A stretch of 64,000 bases of DNA from Streptomyces cathayae (GTDB taxonomy: Bacteria > Actinomycetota > Actinomycetes > Streptomycetales > Streptomycetaceae). The stretch covers positions 6,838,501 to 6,902,500 of the forward strand of contig NZ_CP121682.1 in assembly GCF_029760955.1 (NCBI RefSeq), written 5' to 3'. Below, in pieces: positions 41,901-50,728 of this stretch. Numbering within the stretch: the stretch's first letter is position 1; each line of letters starts with the position of its first letter. Made by a program: the position numbers and the translations under genes. Under the pieces are notes generated by a model. That model was not told the origin of the DNA and did no database searches. It worked only from the letters and a program-made list of their open reading frames with translations.

Positions 41901-42950
41901 TCAGTCCGCCGGGGGCAGTTCGCCGGAGCCGCGTGTGATCAGCCGGGTCGGCAGCTCGATGCGCTCGGGGGCGCGCAGGGTGCCGTCCAGCTGGCGGAAG
42001 AGGCGCTCGGCCGCGGTCCGGCCGAGGGCCGCCGCGTCCTGGGCGACGACCGTGACACCCGGCTGGAGCAGATCGGCGAGTTCGATGTCGTCGAAGCCGA
42101 CGAGCGCGACCTGACGGGACTGCTCGGTCAGGACCCGGATCACGGTGACGGTCACCCGGTTGTTGCCCGCGAAGACCGCGGTGACCGGGTCCGGGTGGGA
42201 GAGCATCTCCTCGGTGGCCCGGCGCACCCGCTCGGGGTCGGTGACGCCGAGCGAGATCCAGGCGTCCTCCACCTGTATGTCCGCGTCCTCCATGGCGGCG
42301 CGGTAGCCGCGCAGCCGCTCGGACGCGGTGTGGATGCCCGGCATGTCACCGATGAAACCGATCCTCCGGTGCCCGTGGGCGATCAGGTGCGCCACGCCGT
42401 CACGGGCACCGCCGAAGTTGTCCGAGAGGACGACGTCGGCGTCGATGAGGCCAGCCGGCCGGTCCACGAAGACCGTGGCGACGCCCGCCTTGAGCTCCGG
42501 TTCCAGATACCGGTGGTCGTCACCGGCCGGAATCACCACCAGCCCGTCCACCCGGCGGGCGCACAGCGCCAGCACCAGCTCCTGTTCGCGGTCGGCGTCC
42601 TCCGCGCTGGAGCCGTTGATCAGCAGCGCGCCGTGCGCGCGGGCGACCTCCTCGACCGCCCGGCTCAGCGGACCGTAGAACGGGTCCGCGAGATCCTCCA
42701 GGACCAGACCGACACTGGCGGTGCTGCCCTTGCGGAGCACCCGGGCGCTGTCGTTGCGGCGGAAACCGAGGGCGTCGATGGACTCCTGCACCCGGCGCTC
42801 CGTCTCCGGCGTGACCCCGGGCTCGCCGTTGACCACCCGCGAGACCGTCTTCAGTCCGACTCCGGCGCGGGCCGCCACGTCCTTCATGGTCGGACGGTTG
42901 CCGTAACGGGGCCCTGAGAGGCGGTCGGTGCGGCGGGGCGTCTCCGGCAC
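41901..42950 (-). CDS. LacI family transcriptional regulator
   Basis: 349 residues from GTG 42950; a Met at 42887 would be the minimal start. The helix-turn-helix is TMKDVAARAGVGLKTVSRVV followed by NGEPGVTPETERRV. The sugar-binding domain has SVGLVLEDLADPFYGPLSRA, VDGLVVIPAGDDHRYLEPEL, VVLSDNFGGARDGVAHLI, RRIGFIGDMPGIHTASERLR, TAVFAGNNRVTVTV and VALVGFDDIELADLLQPGVT. It is likely to repress genes for a sugar; the divergent ROK kinase is an attractive target. A perfect palindrome over its own -35 region suggests autoregulation. Confidence 0.93.
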   Translation of the reverse strand: MPETPRRTDRLSGPRYGNRPTMKDVAARAGVGLKTVSRVVNGEPGVTPETERRVQESIDALGFRRNDSARVLRKGSTASVGLVLEDLADPFYGPLSRAVEEVARAHGALLINGSSAEDADREQELVLALCARRVDGLVVIPAGDDHRYLEPELKAGVATVFVDRPAGLIDADVVLSDNFGGARDGVAHLIAHGHRRIGFIGDMPGIHTASERLRGYRAAMEDADIQVEDAWISLGVTDPERVRRATEEMLSHPDPVTAVFAGNNRVTVTVIRVLTEQSRQVALVGFDDIELADLLQPGVTVVAQDAAALGRTAAERLFRQLDGTLRAPERIELPTRLITRGSGELPPAD

Positions 42951-43032
42951 GGTGCGGTGTCCTGTCCTGTCGACCACGGGATGCGTGGATCCATGGGCTT
43001 GTATGAGGATGTGGCGTCGAGCATAGAGCCTG

Positions 43033-43044
43033 GACAACGTTGTC
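43033..43044. promoter_or_regulatory. LacI-type operator over the regulator promoter
   Basis: GACAACGTTGTC is a perfect palindrome with central CG, the shape bound by LacI-family proteins. On the minus strand it overlaps TTGACA, a consensus -35, with TATGCT 15 bases on as a weak -10. It lies between the LacI regulator and the divergent ROK gene (238 bases) and so can control both. Confidence 0.7.
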
Positions 43045-43188
43045 AAGCTCGGGGGACACTGTTCGTCGCGCACTCCGGCCCGCGGACCACCGCGAGATCG
43101 AGGTGTGACTCGCCCTGTGTGTCGGTTCCTGGCCGGGCATGGGTCATTTCGGCGCTTTTTGACAGTTGACGGGGGAGATCCGACACTG

Positions 43189-44142
43189 ATGCACACCGAC
43201 CTCGTGGCGGCGCTCGACATCGGCGGTACCAAGATCGCCGGCGCACTGGTGGACGGCCGCGGCCGGATCCTGGTCCGTGCCCAGCGGCCGACACCCGCCG
43301 AGGAGGACGGCGACACCGTGATGCGGGCGGTCGGGGCGGTGCTGGCGGAGCTCACCGCGTCCCCGCTGTGGGAGAACGCGGGCGCGGTCGGCATCGGCAG
43401 CGCCGGCCCCGTGGACGCCTCGGCGGGCACCGTGAGCCCGGTGAACGTGCCCGGCTGGCGTGACCACCCGCTGGTCGCCGGGGTCCGGGAGGCGACCGGC
43501 GGACTGCCCGTGGAACTGATCGGCGACGGTGTGGCGATCACCGCGGCCGAACACTGGCAGGGCGCCGCCCGCGGCCATGACAACGCGTTGTGCATGGTCG
43601 TCTCGACCGGGGTCGGCGGCGGACTGGTGCTGGGCGGCCGGCTGCACCCCGGGCCGACCGGCAACGCGGGGCACATCGGCCACATCAGTGTGGATCTCGA
43701 CGGCGACCCGTGCCCGTGCGGCTCACGCGGCTGTGTGGAACGCATCGCGAGCGGCCCCAACATCGCCCGCCGGGCCCTGGAGAACGGCTGGCGCCCCGGA
43801 CCGGACGGCGACACCTCCGCCGCCGCGGTGGCCGCCGCCGCCCGGGCCGGGGACCCGGTGGCCGTGGCGTCGTTCGCCCGGGCCGCGCGGGCACTGGCCG
43901 CCGGGATCGCGGCCACCGCGACCCTCGTCGAGATCGACATCGCCGTGGTCGGCGGGGGAGTGGGCAAGGCGGGCGAGGTCCTCTTCGCGCCTCTGCGGCA
44001 GGCCCTGACCGAGTACGCGACCCTGTCCTTCGTCCAGCGGCTCGTGGTGACACCGGCGCAGATGGGCACCGACGCCGGCCTGGTGGGCGCGGCGGCCGCG
44101 GCGCTGGCGAGGCGGAAGGACCCGGCCGCCGCGGGCGTCTGA
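43189..44142 (+). CDS. ROK family sugar kinase
   Basis: 317 residues from ATG 43189, behind GGGGGAGAT. The kinase has VAALDIGGTKIAGALVDGRG (phosphate 1), GAVGIGSAGPVDASAGTVSP, VELIGDGVAITAAEHWQGA, STGVGGGLVLGGRLHPGPTG (catalytic region), GNAGHIGHISVDLDGDP and the zinc-binding CPCGSRGCVERIASG that marks ROK proteins. A glucokinase or other hexose kinase using ATP. No N-terminal winged helix, so it is an enzyme and not a repressor. Divergent from the LacI regulator, whose operator sits in the gap. Confidence 0.9.
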   Translation: MHTDLVAALDIGGTKIAGALVDGRGRILVRAQRPTPAEEDGDTVMRAVGAVLAELTASPLWENAGAVGIGSAGPVDASAGTVSPVNVPGWRDHPLVAGVREATGGLPVELIGDGVAITAAEHWQGAARGHDNALCMVVSTGVGGGLVLGGRLHPGPTGNAGHIGHISVDLDGDPCPCGSRGCVERIASGPNIARRALENGWRPGPDGDTSAAAVAAAARAGDPVAVASFARAARALAAGIAATATLVEIDIAVVGGGVGKAGEVLFAPLRQALTEYATLSFVQRLVVTPAQMGTDAGLVGAAAAALARRKDPAAAGV

Positions 44143-44219
44143 GGGCGGCCGGCCGTACACATCACGCCGTGTTCGCCGTGCCGCGTGACCCCGAGGCGGT
44201 TCCGGCAGTTGGGCCGGGC

Positions 44220-44411
44220 ATGAAGAAGCGCAGCATGCTCGCCATCGCCTCCCTCGCCACCGGCTTCGTCGTCGCGGCGATCACCCCCTCGCACGCGCTC
44301 GGTGAGAGCCTCGACAGCCTCCCCGCCGGCGACGCCCTCAGCGCCCTCGACCGGACCGTCGCCGACGAGAGCCCGCTCCTCGCCGACGACGACCGGGAGG
44401 CCAGGGGCTGA
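44220..44411 (+). CDS. Small secreted protein of unknown function
   Basis: 63 residues from ATG 44220. A signal peptide [20 protein letters not shown], with a likely cut after SHA, leaves an acidic mature peptide of about 36 residues ([20 protein letters not shown]). No Cys and no membrane anchor. I recall small secreted proteins of this pattern in other Streptomyces with no assigned function. It stands 78 bases after the ROK kinase and is followed by a perfect 14-base hairpin, which supports its being a real unit. Confidence 0.6.
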   Translation: MKKRSMLAIASLATGFVVAAITPSHALGESLDSLPAGDALSALDRTVADESPLLADDDREARG

Positions 44412-44433
44412 CGGGACCCACCGCGAAATCCAC

Positions 44434-44465
44434 GGCGCCGACGCCCCTCGAGGGGCGTCGGCGCC
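44434..44465 (+). terminator. Terminator after the small secreted protein gene
   Basis: GGCGCCGACGCCCC (44434-44447) and its exact reverse complement (44452-44465) enclose a TCGA loop. It stands 22 bases after the stop. Confidence 0.85.
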
Positions 44466-44550
44466 GTCGGCGTGCGTTCTCAACTGGGGCTGGTTTCCGT
44501 GGCAGGGTGGAGCGGGCAAGCCACAGGGGGCCGACAGAAGAGGGGGAACC

Positions 44551-45591
44551 GTGATCGTCTGGATCAACGGTGCGTTCGGTGCGGGGAAGACGGCGACCGC
44601 ACGGGAACTGATCGAACTGATCCCGAACAGCGCGCTCTTCGACCCCGAGGTGGTCGGCGGGGCGCTGGGCCATCTGCTTCCGCCCAAACACCTCGCCGAG
44701 GTCGGCGACTACCAGGACCTTCCCATCTGGCGCCGGCTGGTGATAGACACGGCGGCGGCGATGCTCGCCGAACTCGGCGGGACCCTCGTCGTTCCGATGA
44801 CCCTGCTGAGACAGGAGTACCGGGACGAGATCTTCGGCGGCCTCGCGGCCCGCCGCATTCCGGTCCGGCATGTTCTCCTCGCCCCGGCGGAAACGATCCT
44901 GCGCGAGCGAATAGCGGGCCGGGAGGTCCCACCGGACCTCCCGGACGGCGAGATGCGGGTACGGCAGTGGTGCTACGACCACATCGAGCCGTACCGGGCG
45001 GCCCTGGCCTCCTGGCTCACCGCCGACGCCTACCCGGTCGACACCGGCCCGCTGACTCCGTACGCCGCCGCCGCCCGCATCGCCGAGGCGGTCGGCAACG
45101 GAGAGGTGCCCGCCTGCGACATCGTGCAGACACCCGAGCCGACCGCCGAGACCGTGGCCGCCGGTGTCCTGCTCTTCGACGAGCGGGACAGAGTGCTCCT
45201 CGTGGACCCGACCTACAAGCCGGGCTGGGAGTTCCCGGGCGGGGTCGTCGAACCCGGGGAGGCACCCGCGCGGGCGGGCGTGCGCGAGGTCGCCGAGGAG
45301 ACCGGGATCCGCCTCGACGACGTGCCGACGCTACTCGTCGTCGACTGGGAACCACCCGCGCCGCCCGCCTACGGCGGTCTGCGCCTGCTCTTCGACGGCG
45401 GTCGTCTGGCCGCCGCCGACGCCGCGCGGCTGCTGCTGCCCGGCCCCGAACTGCGCGACTGGCGCTTCGTCTCCGAGACGGAGGCCGCCGACATGCTGCC
45501 CCCGGTGCGCTACGAGCGCCTCTGCCGCGCCCTGCGGGCACGGGAACGCGGGAAGGCCATGTACCTGGAAGCGGGGGTACCGGTCGGCTGA
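44551..45591 (+). CDS. P-loop kinase fused to a Nudix hydrolase
   Basis: 346 residues from GTG 44551, with AGGGGGAACC just upstream. Residues 1-175 are a small P-loop kinase: [20 protein letters not shown] (Walker A), a DPEVVGGAL segment, and [20 protein letters not shown] with an Arg-rich lid. After a linker, residues 195-330 are a Nudix domain: [20 protein letters not shown] and [24 protein letters not shown], matching G-x5-E-x7-R-E-U-x-E-E-x-G-U. The kinase half resembles AAA-type nucleotide or chloramphenicol-phosphotransferase-like kinases. The fusion suggests metabolism of one nucleotide-type substrate, phosphorylating and hydrolysing, which is inference. Confidence 0.88.
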   Translation: MIVWINGAFGAGKTATARELIELIPNSALFDPEVVGGALGHLLPPKHLAEVGDYQDLPIWRRLVIDTAAAMLAELGGTLVVPMTLLRQEYRDEIFGGLAARRIPVRHVLLAPAETILRERIAGREVPPDLPDGEMRVRQWCYDHIEPYRAALASWLTADAYPVDTGPLTPYAAAARIAEAVGNGEVPACDIVQTPEPTAETVAAGVLLFDERDRVLLVDPTYKPGWEFPGGVVEPGEAPARAGVREVAEETGIRLDDVPTLLVVDWEPPAPPAYGGLRLLFDGGRLAAADAARLLLPGPELRDWRFVSETEAADMLPPVRYERLCRALRARERGKAMYLEAGVPVG

Positions 45592-45674
45592 GGAGCGGAC
45601 GCGGGACGGCGGCGGGCCGCTCGGCGCCCACAGGCTCGGTGGGACGCCCCGGCCGCGTCCGCCGCCCGCGCAGA

Positions 45675-45720
45675 GCGCTGCCGCCGTGCGTGTGTCCGGA
45701 TCCGCGCACGGCGGCAGCGC
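45675..45720. terminator. Bidirectional hairpin between kinase-Nudix and dipeptidase genes
   Basis: GCGCTGCCGCCGTGCG (45675-45690) pairs perfectly with 45705-45720 across a 14-base loop. The two flanking genes converge on it. Confidence 0.8.
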
Positions 45721-45748
45721 GGCAGAACGTCGGACGGGCCCGGCGGAA

Positions 45749-47110
45749 TCAGCCCACGGTGGCCGCGTAGTTGCGCAGGAACAGCGCCTCCGTGACCGAC
45801 AGCCGCTCCAGCTCGTCGGGGGAGACGCTCTCGTTCACCGCGTGGATCTGGGCCTCCGGCTCGCTCAGCCCGATAAGGAGGATCTCCGCCCGCGGGTAGA
45901 GCGCCGCGAGGGTGCTGCACAGCGGGATGGAGCCGCCCTGGCCGGCGTAACTCATCTCCTGGCCCGGGTACGCGACCGCCATCGCGTCGGCCATGGCCCG
46001 GTAGGCCGGGCTGGTGGTGTCGGCGCGGAACGCCTGACCCTGCCCGATCTGCTCGGTGCTCACCCGCGCACCCCACGGCGTGTGCGCCTCCAGGTGCGCC
46101 TGGAGCAGCTTGGTCGCCTCGACCGCGTCCACGCCCGGCGGCACGCGCAGGCTGATCAGCGCGCGGGCGCTCGCCTGCACGGACGGGGTGGCGCCGACGA
46201 CCGGCGGGCAGTCGATGCCGAGGACGGTGACGGCCGGGCGGGCCCAGATACGGTCGGCGACCGTGCCGGAGCCGATCAGGTCCACGCCGTCGAGCACCTT
46301 GGCGTCCTTGCGGAACTGCTCGTCGTCGTACTGCAGTCCGTCCCACGTGCTGTCGCCGGTCAGCCCGTCGACGGTGGTACTGCCGTCCTCGGCGCGCAGC
46401 GAGTCCAGGACGCGGACCAGGGCGGCCAGGGCGTCGGGGGCGGCGCCGCCGAACTGGCCCGAGTGCAGGTTGCCCTCGAGGGTGTCGACCCGCAGCCGTA
46501 CGAGCGTCATGCCGCGCAGGGTGGAGGTCACCGTCGGCAGACCGGCGCGGAAGTTGCCGCTGTCGCCGATGACGACGGCGTCGGCCGCCAGGAGTTCGGG
46601 GTGCTGCTCGGCGTACCGCTCCAGGCCGCCGGTGCCCTGTTCCTCCGACCCCTCGGCGATCACCTTGACGTGGACGGGCACACCCCCGTCGGCCTGGAGC
46701 GCGCGCAGGGCCAGCAGATGCATGAGCACGCCACCCTTGCAGTCGGCGGCCCCGCGCCCGTACCAGCGGCCGTCCCGCTCGGTCAGTTCGAACGGCAGGG
46801 TGTCCCAGCCCGCCTCGTCCAGCGGCGGCTGCACGTCGTAGTGGGCGTACAGGAGCACTGTCCTCGCGCCCTCGGGGCCGGGGAGGTAGCCGTACACCGA
46901 CTGGGTCCCGTCCGGGGTGTCGAGGAGGGCCACGTCCTGGAACCCCTCGGCGGCGAGCGCGTCCGCGATCCAGCGCGCGGCGCCCTCGCTCTCACCGCGC
47001 GGGAACTGGTCGAAGTCCGCCACCGACCTGAAGGCCACCAGTTCGGCGAGTTCCTCCTTCGCCCGGGGCATCAGCGAGGCGACGGTCACGGCGACCGGAT
47101 TCGACGACAT
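45749..47110 (-). CDS. M20 family dipeptidase
   Basis: 453 residues from ATG 47110, with AAGGAG eight bases upstream. The di-zinc peptidase motifs are LLYAHYDVQPPLDEAGW (His and Asp), GRGAADCKGGVLMHLL (bridging Asp), VIAEGSEEQGTGGLERY (catalytic Glu and Glu ligand), VVIGDSGN, and near the end GQGGSIPLCSTL with a final AQIHAVNESV His. The middle lid has TSTLRGMTLVRLRVDTLEGN. Cytoplasmic; it should hydrolyse dipeptides or amide-bonded amino acids. A repetitive GGGGTGCCCCCT element lies upstream, outside the gene. Confidence 0.93.
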   Translation of the reverse strand: MSSNPVAVTVASLMPRAKEELAELVAFRSVADFDQFPRGESEGAARWIADALAAEGFQDVALLDTPDGTQSVYGYLPGPEGARTVLLYAHYDVQPPLDEAGWDTLPFELTERDGRWYGRGAADCKGGVLMHLLALRALQADGGVPVHVKVIAEGSEEQGTGGLERYAEQHPELLAADAVVIGDSGNFRAGLPTVTSTLRGMTLVRLRVDTLEGNLHSGQFGGAAPDALAALVRVLDSLRAEDGSTTVDGLTGDSTWDGLQYDDEQFRKDAKVLDGVDLIGSGTVADRIWARPAVTVLGIDCPPVVGATPSVQASARALISLRVPPGVDAVEATKLLQAHLEAHTPWGARVSTEQIGQGQAFRADTTSPAYRAMADAMAVAYPGQEMSYAGQGGSIPLCSTLAALYPRAEILLIGLSEPEAQIHAVNESVSPDELERLSVTEALFLRNYAATVG

Positions 47111-47268
47111 GGGCACGCTCCTTGTGGGTGCGACGTTGTACGGATGCGTACTTTCGTGTGCGGGACGGTCATGCGGCACGGGCAAGGCCCTTGTACGGGG
47201 CATCCATGCCGTCCGATCCTCCCACAGCGGCCTCGAGTGATCGTCGCCGTAGTATGCGGGAGACAGAC

Positions 47269-47310
47269 GGGGTGCCCCCTGCTCGAGCGGAGCCGAGAGC
47301 CTGGGGGAGG
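47269..47310. repeat. Dispersed Streptomyces palindromic repeat (CCCCC-loop-GGGGG)
   Basis: GGGGTGCCCCCT (47269-47280) and CTGGGGGAGG (47301-47310) flank a GCTCGAGCGGAGCCGAGAGC middle. I recall nearly the same 40-base unit between many genes of Streptomyces genomes, with a variable short inner loop. A shortened relative is at 21344-21362. It sits in the leader of the geranylgeranyl-reductase gene and could form an RNA hairpin there. Confidence 0.6.
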
Positions 47311-47340
47311 CAGGCGGCTGGATCGGGAGCAGTAACCATC

Positions 47341-48594
47341 GTGAGCAGCGAGAACTCTTCGGCGGACGACGCACGGCAGGTATGGGACGTCGTCGTGGTG
47401 GGCGCGGGACCCGCGGGGGCCTCGGCCGCCTACGCGGCGGCGGTCGCGGGGCGGCGCGTGCTGCTGCTGGAGAAGGCGGACCTGCCGCGCTACAAGACCT
47501 GCGGCGGCGGCATCATCGGCCCCTCGCGCGACTCGCTGCCCCCCGGCTTCGAACTTCCGCTGAAGGACCGCGTGCACGCGGTGACGTTCTCCCACAACGG
47601 CCGCTTCACCCGCACCCGCCGGTCGAGGCAGATGCTGTTCGGACTGATCAACCGGCCCGAGTTCGACCACCAGCTGGTGGAGCACGCGCAGAAGGCTGGC
47701 GCCGAACTGCGGACCGGCGCCGCCGTGCAGCGGGTCGAGCAGCACGGCTCGGCCGTGCCGGACCGCCGCACGGTCGCCCTCGTCCTGCAGGGCGGTGAGA
47801 CCGTGCTCGCGCGGGCCGTGGTCGGCGCGGACGGCAGCGCCGGCCGGATAGGAGCGCACGTCGGGGTCAAGGTCGACCAGGTCGACCTGGGGCTCGAGGC
47901 GGAGATCCCGGTGCCGGAGACCGTCGCCGAGGACTGGAAGGGGCGGGTGCTCATCGACTGGGGGCCGATGCCCGGCAGTTACGGGTGGGTCTTCCCCAAG
48001 GGGGACACACTGACCGTCGGTGTGATCTCACGGCGAGGCGAAGGCGCCGCGACCAAGCGGTACTTGGAGGACTTCATCGGACGGCTCGGCCTCGCCGGCT
48101 TCGAACCGAGTATCTCCTCCGGCCACTTGACCCGCTGCCGCGCCGAGGACTCGCCGCTCTCACGCGGCCGGGTACTCGTCTGCGGGGACGCCGCCGGACT
48201 GCTGGAACCCTGGACCCGTGAGGGCATCTCCTTCGCGCTGCGCTCGGGCCGGCTGGCGGGGGAGTGGGCGGTGCGTATCGCCGAGGCGCACGACGCCGTG
48301 GACACGCGCCGACAGGCGCTGAACTACGCCTTCGCGGTCAAGGCGGGACTCGGAGTCGAGATGAGCGTCGGCAAGCGGATGCTGGCCGCGTTCGAACGGC
48401 GTCCCGGGGTGTTCCACGCCGTCCTCACCGGCTTTCGCCCCGCCTGGAAGGCGTTCCGGGACATCACGCGCGGGGCGACGACACTGGGCGAGCTGGTCCG
48501 CACCCATCCGCTGGCCCACCGCGCCATGACCGCGCTGGACCGGCGTCCCGCGGGCGGCGGGTCCGACTCCGAGGGCGCGTCCGTCAGTTCGTGA
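47341..48594 (+). CDS. Geranylgeranyl reductase family FAD oxidoreductase
   Basis: 417 residues from GTG 47341. It has the FAD site VVVVGAGPAGASAAYAAAVA, RYKTCGGGIIGPSRDSLPPG, a second nucleotide motif VVGADGSAGRIGAHVG, and VLVCGDAAGLLEPWTREGIS with SFALRSGRLAGEWAVRIAE. Family members saturate isoprenoid double bonds (menaquinone, geranylgeranyl lipids) with NADPH or reduced F420. In Streptomyces relatives lie near nuo or menaquinone genes; here the neighbour is an F420-type oxidoreductase, convergent with an 11-base stop overlap. Substrate is inferred only. Confidence 0.88.
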   Translation: MSSENSSADDARQVWDVVVVGAGPAGASAAYAAAVAGRRVLLLEKADLPRYKTCGGGIIGPSRDSLPPGFELPLKDRVHAVTFSHNGRFTRTRRSRQMLFGLINRPEFDHQLVEHAQKAGAELRTGAAVQRVEQHGSAVPDRRTVALVLQGGETVLARAVVGADGSAGRIGAHVGVKVDQVDLGLEAEIPVPETVAEDWKGRVLIDWGPMPGSYGWVFPKGDTLTVGVISRRGEGAATKRYLEDFIGRLGLAGFEPSISSGHLTRCRAEDSPLSRGRVLVCGDAAGLLEPWTREGISFALRSGRLAGEWAVRIAEAHDAVDTRRQALNYAFAVKAGLGVEMSVGKRMLAAFERRPGVFHAVLTGFRPAWKAFRDITRGATTLGELVRTHPLAHRAMTALDRRPAGGGSDSEGASVSS

Positions 48595-49039
48595 CCGTGA
48601 TCCGGAAGACCGGGTGGTCGGGGGCGGACGCGACGATCTCCTCGTCGGAGGACTCGGCGGTGACCCCCTGGAAGTACTGGTTCACCTCCCAGCCCCACTT
48701 CTTCAGGTAGGTCCGCAGGATCGGGAGCTTCTCCTCGTCGGGAAGCTCCACCGCGGTGAAGGAGCGGACCTTGCGCCCGACGCGCAGTTCCCCGCCCCCG
48801 GCAGCGCGCATGTTGCGTACCCACTGGGAGTGGCCGCGCGCCGAGACCAGGTACTGCGTGCCCTCCCAGATGTGCGGGTTGACCGGGATGCGCTGCATCC
48901 GGCCGCTCTTGCGGCCGCGGACGGACATCTCGGCGGTGCCGGCGAGGCTGACCCCGTGCCGGGCCAGCCAGCCGATGACGCTGTTGAGCCGGACAGCCAC
49001 GGGACTGCTCTTGCGGTAGTAGGGCGTTGACGACGCCAT
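48584..49039 (-). CDS. Deazaflavin (F420)-dependent nitroreductase family protein
   Basis: 151 residues from ATG 49039. The split-barrel DDN fold shows as LARHGVSLAGTAEMSVRGRK, SGRMQRIPVNPHIWEGTQYL, VSARGHSQWVRNMRAAGGGE and LRVGRKVRSFTAVELP, with the WVRN motif and basic residues that hold the F420 phosphate. Members reduce quinones or nitroaromatics with F420H2. It is divergent from a TetR regulator with paired GAGCA/TGCTC operators between them, so expression is probably repressed until a toxic compound appears. The stop overlaps the convergent flavoprotein gene by 11 bases. Confidence 0.9.
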   Translation of the reverse strand: MASSTPYYRKSSPVAVRLNSVIGWLARHGVSLAGTAEMSVRGRKSGRMQRIPVNPHIWEGTQYLVSARGHSQWVRNMRAAGGGELRVGRKVRSFTAVELPDEEKLPILRTYLKKWGWEVNQYFQGVTAESSDEEIVASAPDHPVFRITVTN

Positions 49040-49086
49040 CGGTGTCCTCCGGTCGGAATGCCGTGGGGAGCGACGCTCTCTTTTGT

Positions 49087-49154
49087 GAGCACTGCTCTCG
49101 CTACGTGTCCTCAGTCTGCACGACGCCGGCGCGAGAAATCAAGAGCACTGCTCT
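49087..49154. promoter_or_regulatory. Two GAGCAcTGCTC palindromes between DDN oxidoreductase and TetR genes
   Basis: GAGCA-C-TGCTC lies at 49087-49097, and AGAGCA-C-TGCTCT (perfect, 13 bases) at 49142-49154; a third, poorer half is at 49164-49173. Each is followed by CTCTTTTGTG-like sequence, so the whole unit is a direct repeat. The sites lie 48 and 43 bases from the two divergent starts and look like the binding sites of the TetR protein encoded there. Confidence 0.7.
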
Positions 49155-49196
49155 CTTTTGTGTGCGCTGCTCTGGACCTGTGGGACACTGAGGCGC

Positions 49197-49895
49197 ATGA
49201 GCAGCACTGCACACGGCGCCCGTGCCCGAGCGAGGCTCGAAGTCACCGCGGCCATCAAGGAGGCGGCCCGCAGTCAGCTCGCGGCGGAAGGCGCCGCCAA
49301 GCTCTCACTGCGGGCCGTGGCCCGCGAGCTCGGTATGGCCTCCTCCGCGATGTACCGGTACTTCCCGAGCCGCGACGACCTGCTGACCGCGCTCATCATC
49401 GACGCCTACGACTCCCTCGGTGACGCTGTGGAAGCAGCCCACGACGCGGTCGCCGACACCGCGCCGGCCCGGCGCTGGACCGCGGTCTGCGAGGGTGCGC
49501 GTGACTGGGCGCTCGGGCGCCCGCACGAGTACGCGCTGATCTACGGGTCGCCGGTGCCCGGATACAGCGCGCCGGAGACCACCGTCCCGGCCGCCGCCCG
49601 CCTGGGCTTCCTGATGATGGACATCCTGCGGGACGCGCAGCGCGACTCCGCCCTGGCGAAACCCCCGCTTCCGGCCGGGCTGCGGCCGGAAGCCGAGCGG
49701 ATGGCCGCCGACCTCGCGCCGGACCTCCCCCCGGAGGTGGTGGCGGCGATGGTGGCGGCCTGGGCCGAGCTGTACGGACTGATCGGGTTCGAGGTGTTCG
49801 GGCAGTTCCACCGGGTCGTGGAGGACCGCGAGACGTTCTTCCGGCACGCGGTGGGCCGGCTCGCCCACTCCGTGGGGCTGCCGGCATCGGCGTAG
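49197..49895 (+). CDS. TetR family regulator with TetR_C WHG-type domain
   Basis: 232 residues from ATG 49197. The DNA-binding part is AAIKEAARSQLAAEGAAKLS-LRAVARELGMASSAMYRYFP. The ligand domain has CEGARDWALGRPHEYALIYG, SPVPGYSAPETTVPAAARLG and ELYGLIGFEVFGQFHRVVED, a pattern known from WHG-type TetR_C domains. It is divergent from the F420-type oxidoreductase; the palindromes between them are its probable operators. Its ligand is not known. Confidence 0.9.
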   Translation: MSSTAHGARARARLEVTAAIKEAARSQLAAEGAAKLSLRAVARELGMASSAMYRYFPSRDDLLTALIIDAYDSLGDAVEAAHDAVADTAPARRWTAVCEGARDWALGRPHEYALIYGSPVPGYSAPETTVPAAARLGFLMMDILRDAQRDSALAKPPLPAGLRPEAERMAADLAPDLPPEVVAAMVAAWAELYGLIGFEVFGQFHRVVEDRETFFRHAVGRLAHSVGLPASA

Positions 49896-50020
49896 CGGCC
49901 TCCCCAGGCACCCTTGATCACGTACTTCGCCGGGAGTGCACGTGATCGCGACGTCGGGGATGTGGCGGCCCGGCCCGCCCGGCCGGTGCCGCCGGTCCCC
50001 TCGCGCGACTGCTGCCGTTC

Positions 50021-50485
50021 GTGTCCGGCACGGTACTGCTGATCCGCGAACTGCGGCTCGACATCGTCCTCATGGACATCCGCATGCCCGCACTCGACGG
50101 GCCGGCTGTCACCCGCAGGGTCACCGGACACACGGACCTGACGGTCATGAAGGTGGTCATGCTCGCCACCTTCGAGCTGGACGAGTACGTCTTCGAGGCG
50201 ATCCGGTCGGGTGTCTCGGGTTTCCTGGTGAAGGACACCGATCCGGAGGAACTCCTGTGCGCGGCGCAGGCTGTGGTCGCGGGAGACGCGCTGCTCCCAC
50301 CGGCGGTGCCCCGGCGTCTGATCGCCGGGTTCGCGACCCGTTCCAAGGAGCCAGCCGCGACCGGGCACAACTGGTCTTCCTGGTCAACGAGTCGGGCCTG
50401 GTGCGGCCGGGCCGGCTGGGCTGAGCTGAGCAGTCGTCCGGAACCGCGGCAGCGCACCGACCACACGGACGAGGGAGAGAACTGA
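50021..50485 (+). pseudogene. Truncated NarL-type response regulator
   Basis: The readable part is RELRLDIVLMDIRMPALDGP (phosphorylation-site Asp in LMDIRMP), MKVVMLATFELDEYVFEAI, RSGVSGFLVKDTDPEELLCA, and VVAGDALLPPAVPRRLIAGF. This is the last two-thirds of a receiver domain and the linker. The N-terminal DD pair is missing, and after RSKEP the sequence turns into unrelated low-complexity residues, so the LuxR-type DNA-binding domain is lost. No kinase gene is nearby. The 50486-50728 gap that follows has an ACGGTTAA/TCAACCGT inverted pair at 50652-50682, a possible regulatory site for the next gene. Confidence 0.7.
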
Positions 50486-50728
50486 CGCGAGCACCGGCCC
50501 GGCCCGGAGCGGGAGACCTTCGACGGTGCCCGGGAGACTGAAGGGAGCGCGGAGCCGCCACCACCCCGTGAGCACTCGCCGGTACGCCGTCGGGGTGAAG
50601 CCGTAACCCGTGTGAACGCCTCGAATGGTGGGAGCGGCTCTTATGACTGACGGTTAATCACGTCGGGGCCCGGTCAACCGTGCTGGTTAAGTGTCAGCAG
50701 CCGGGCGCGCCGACGGAAGGAAAGTCAG

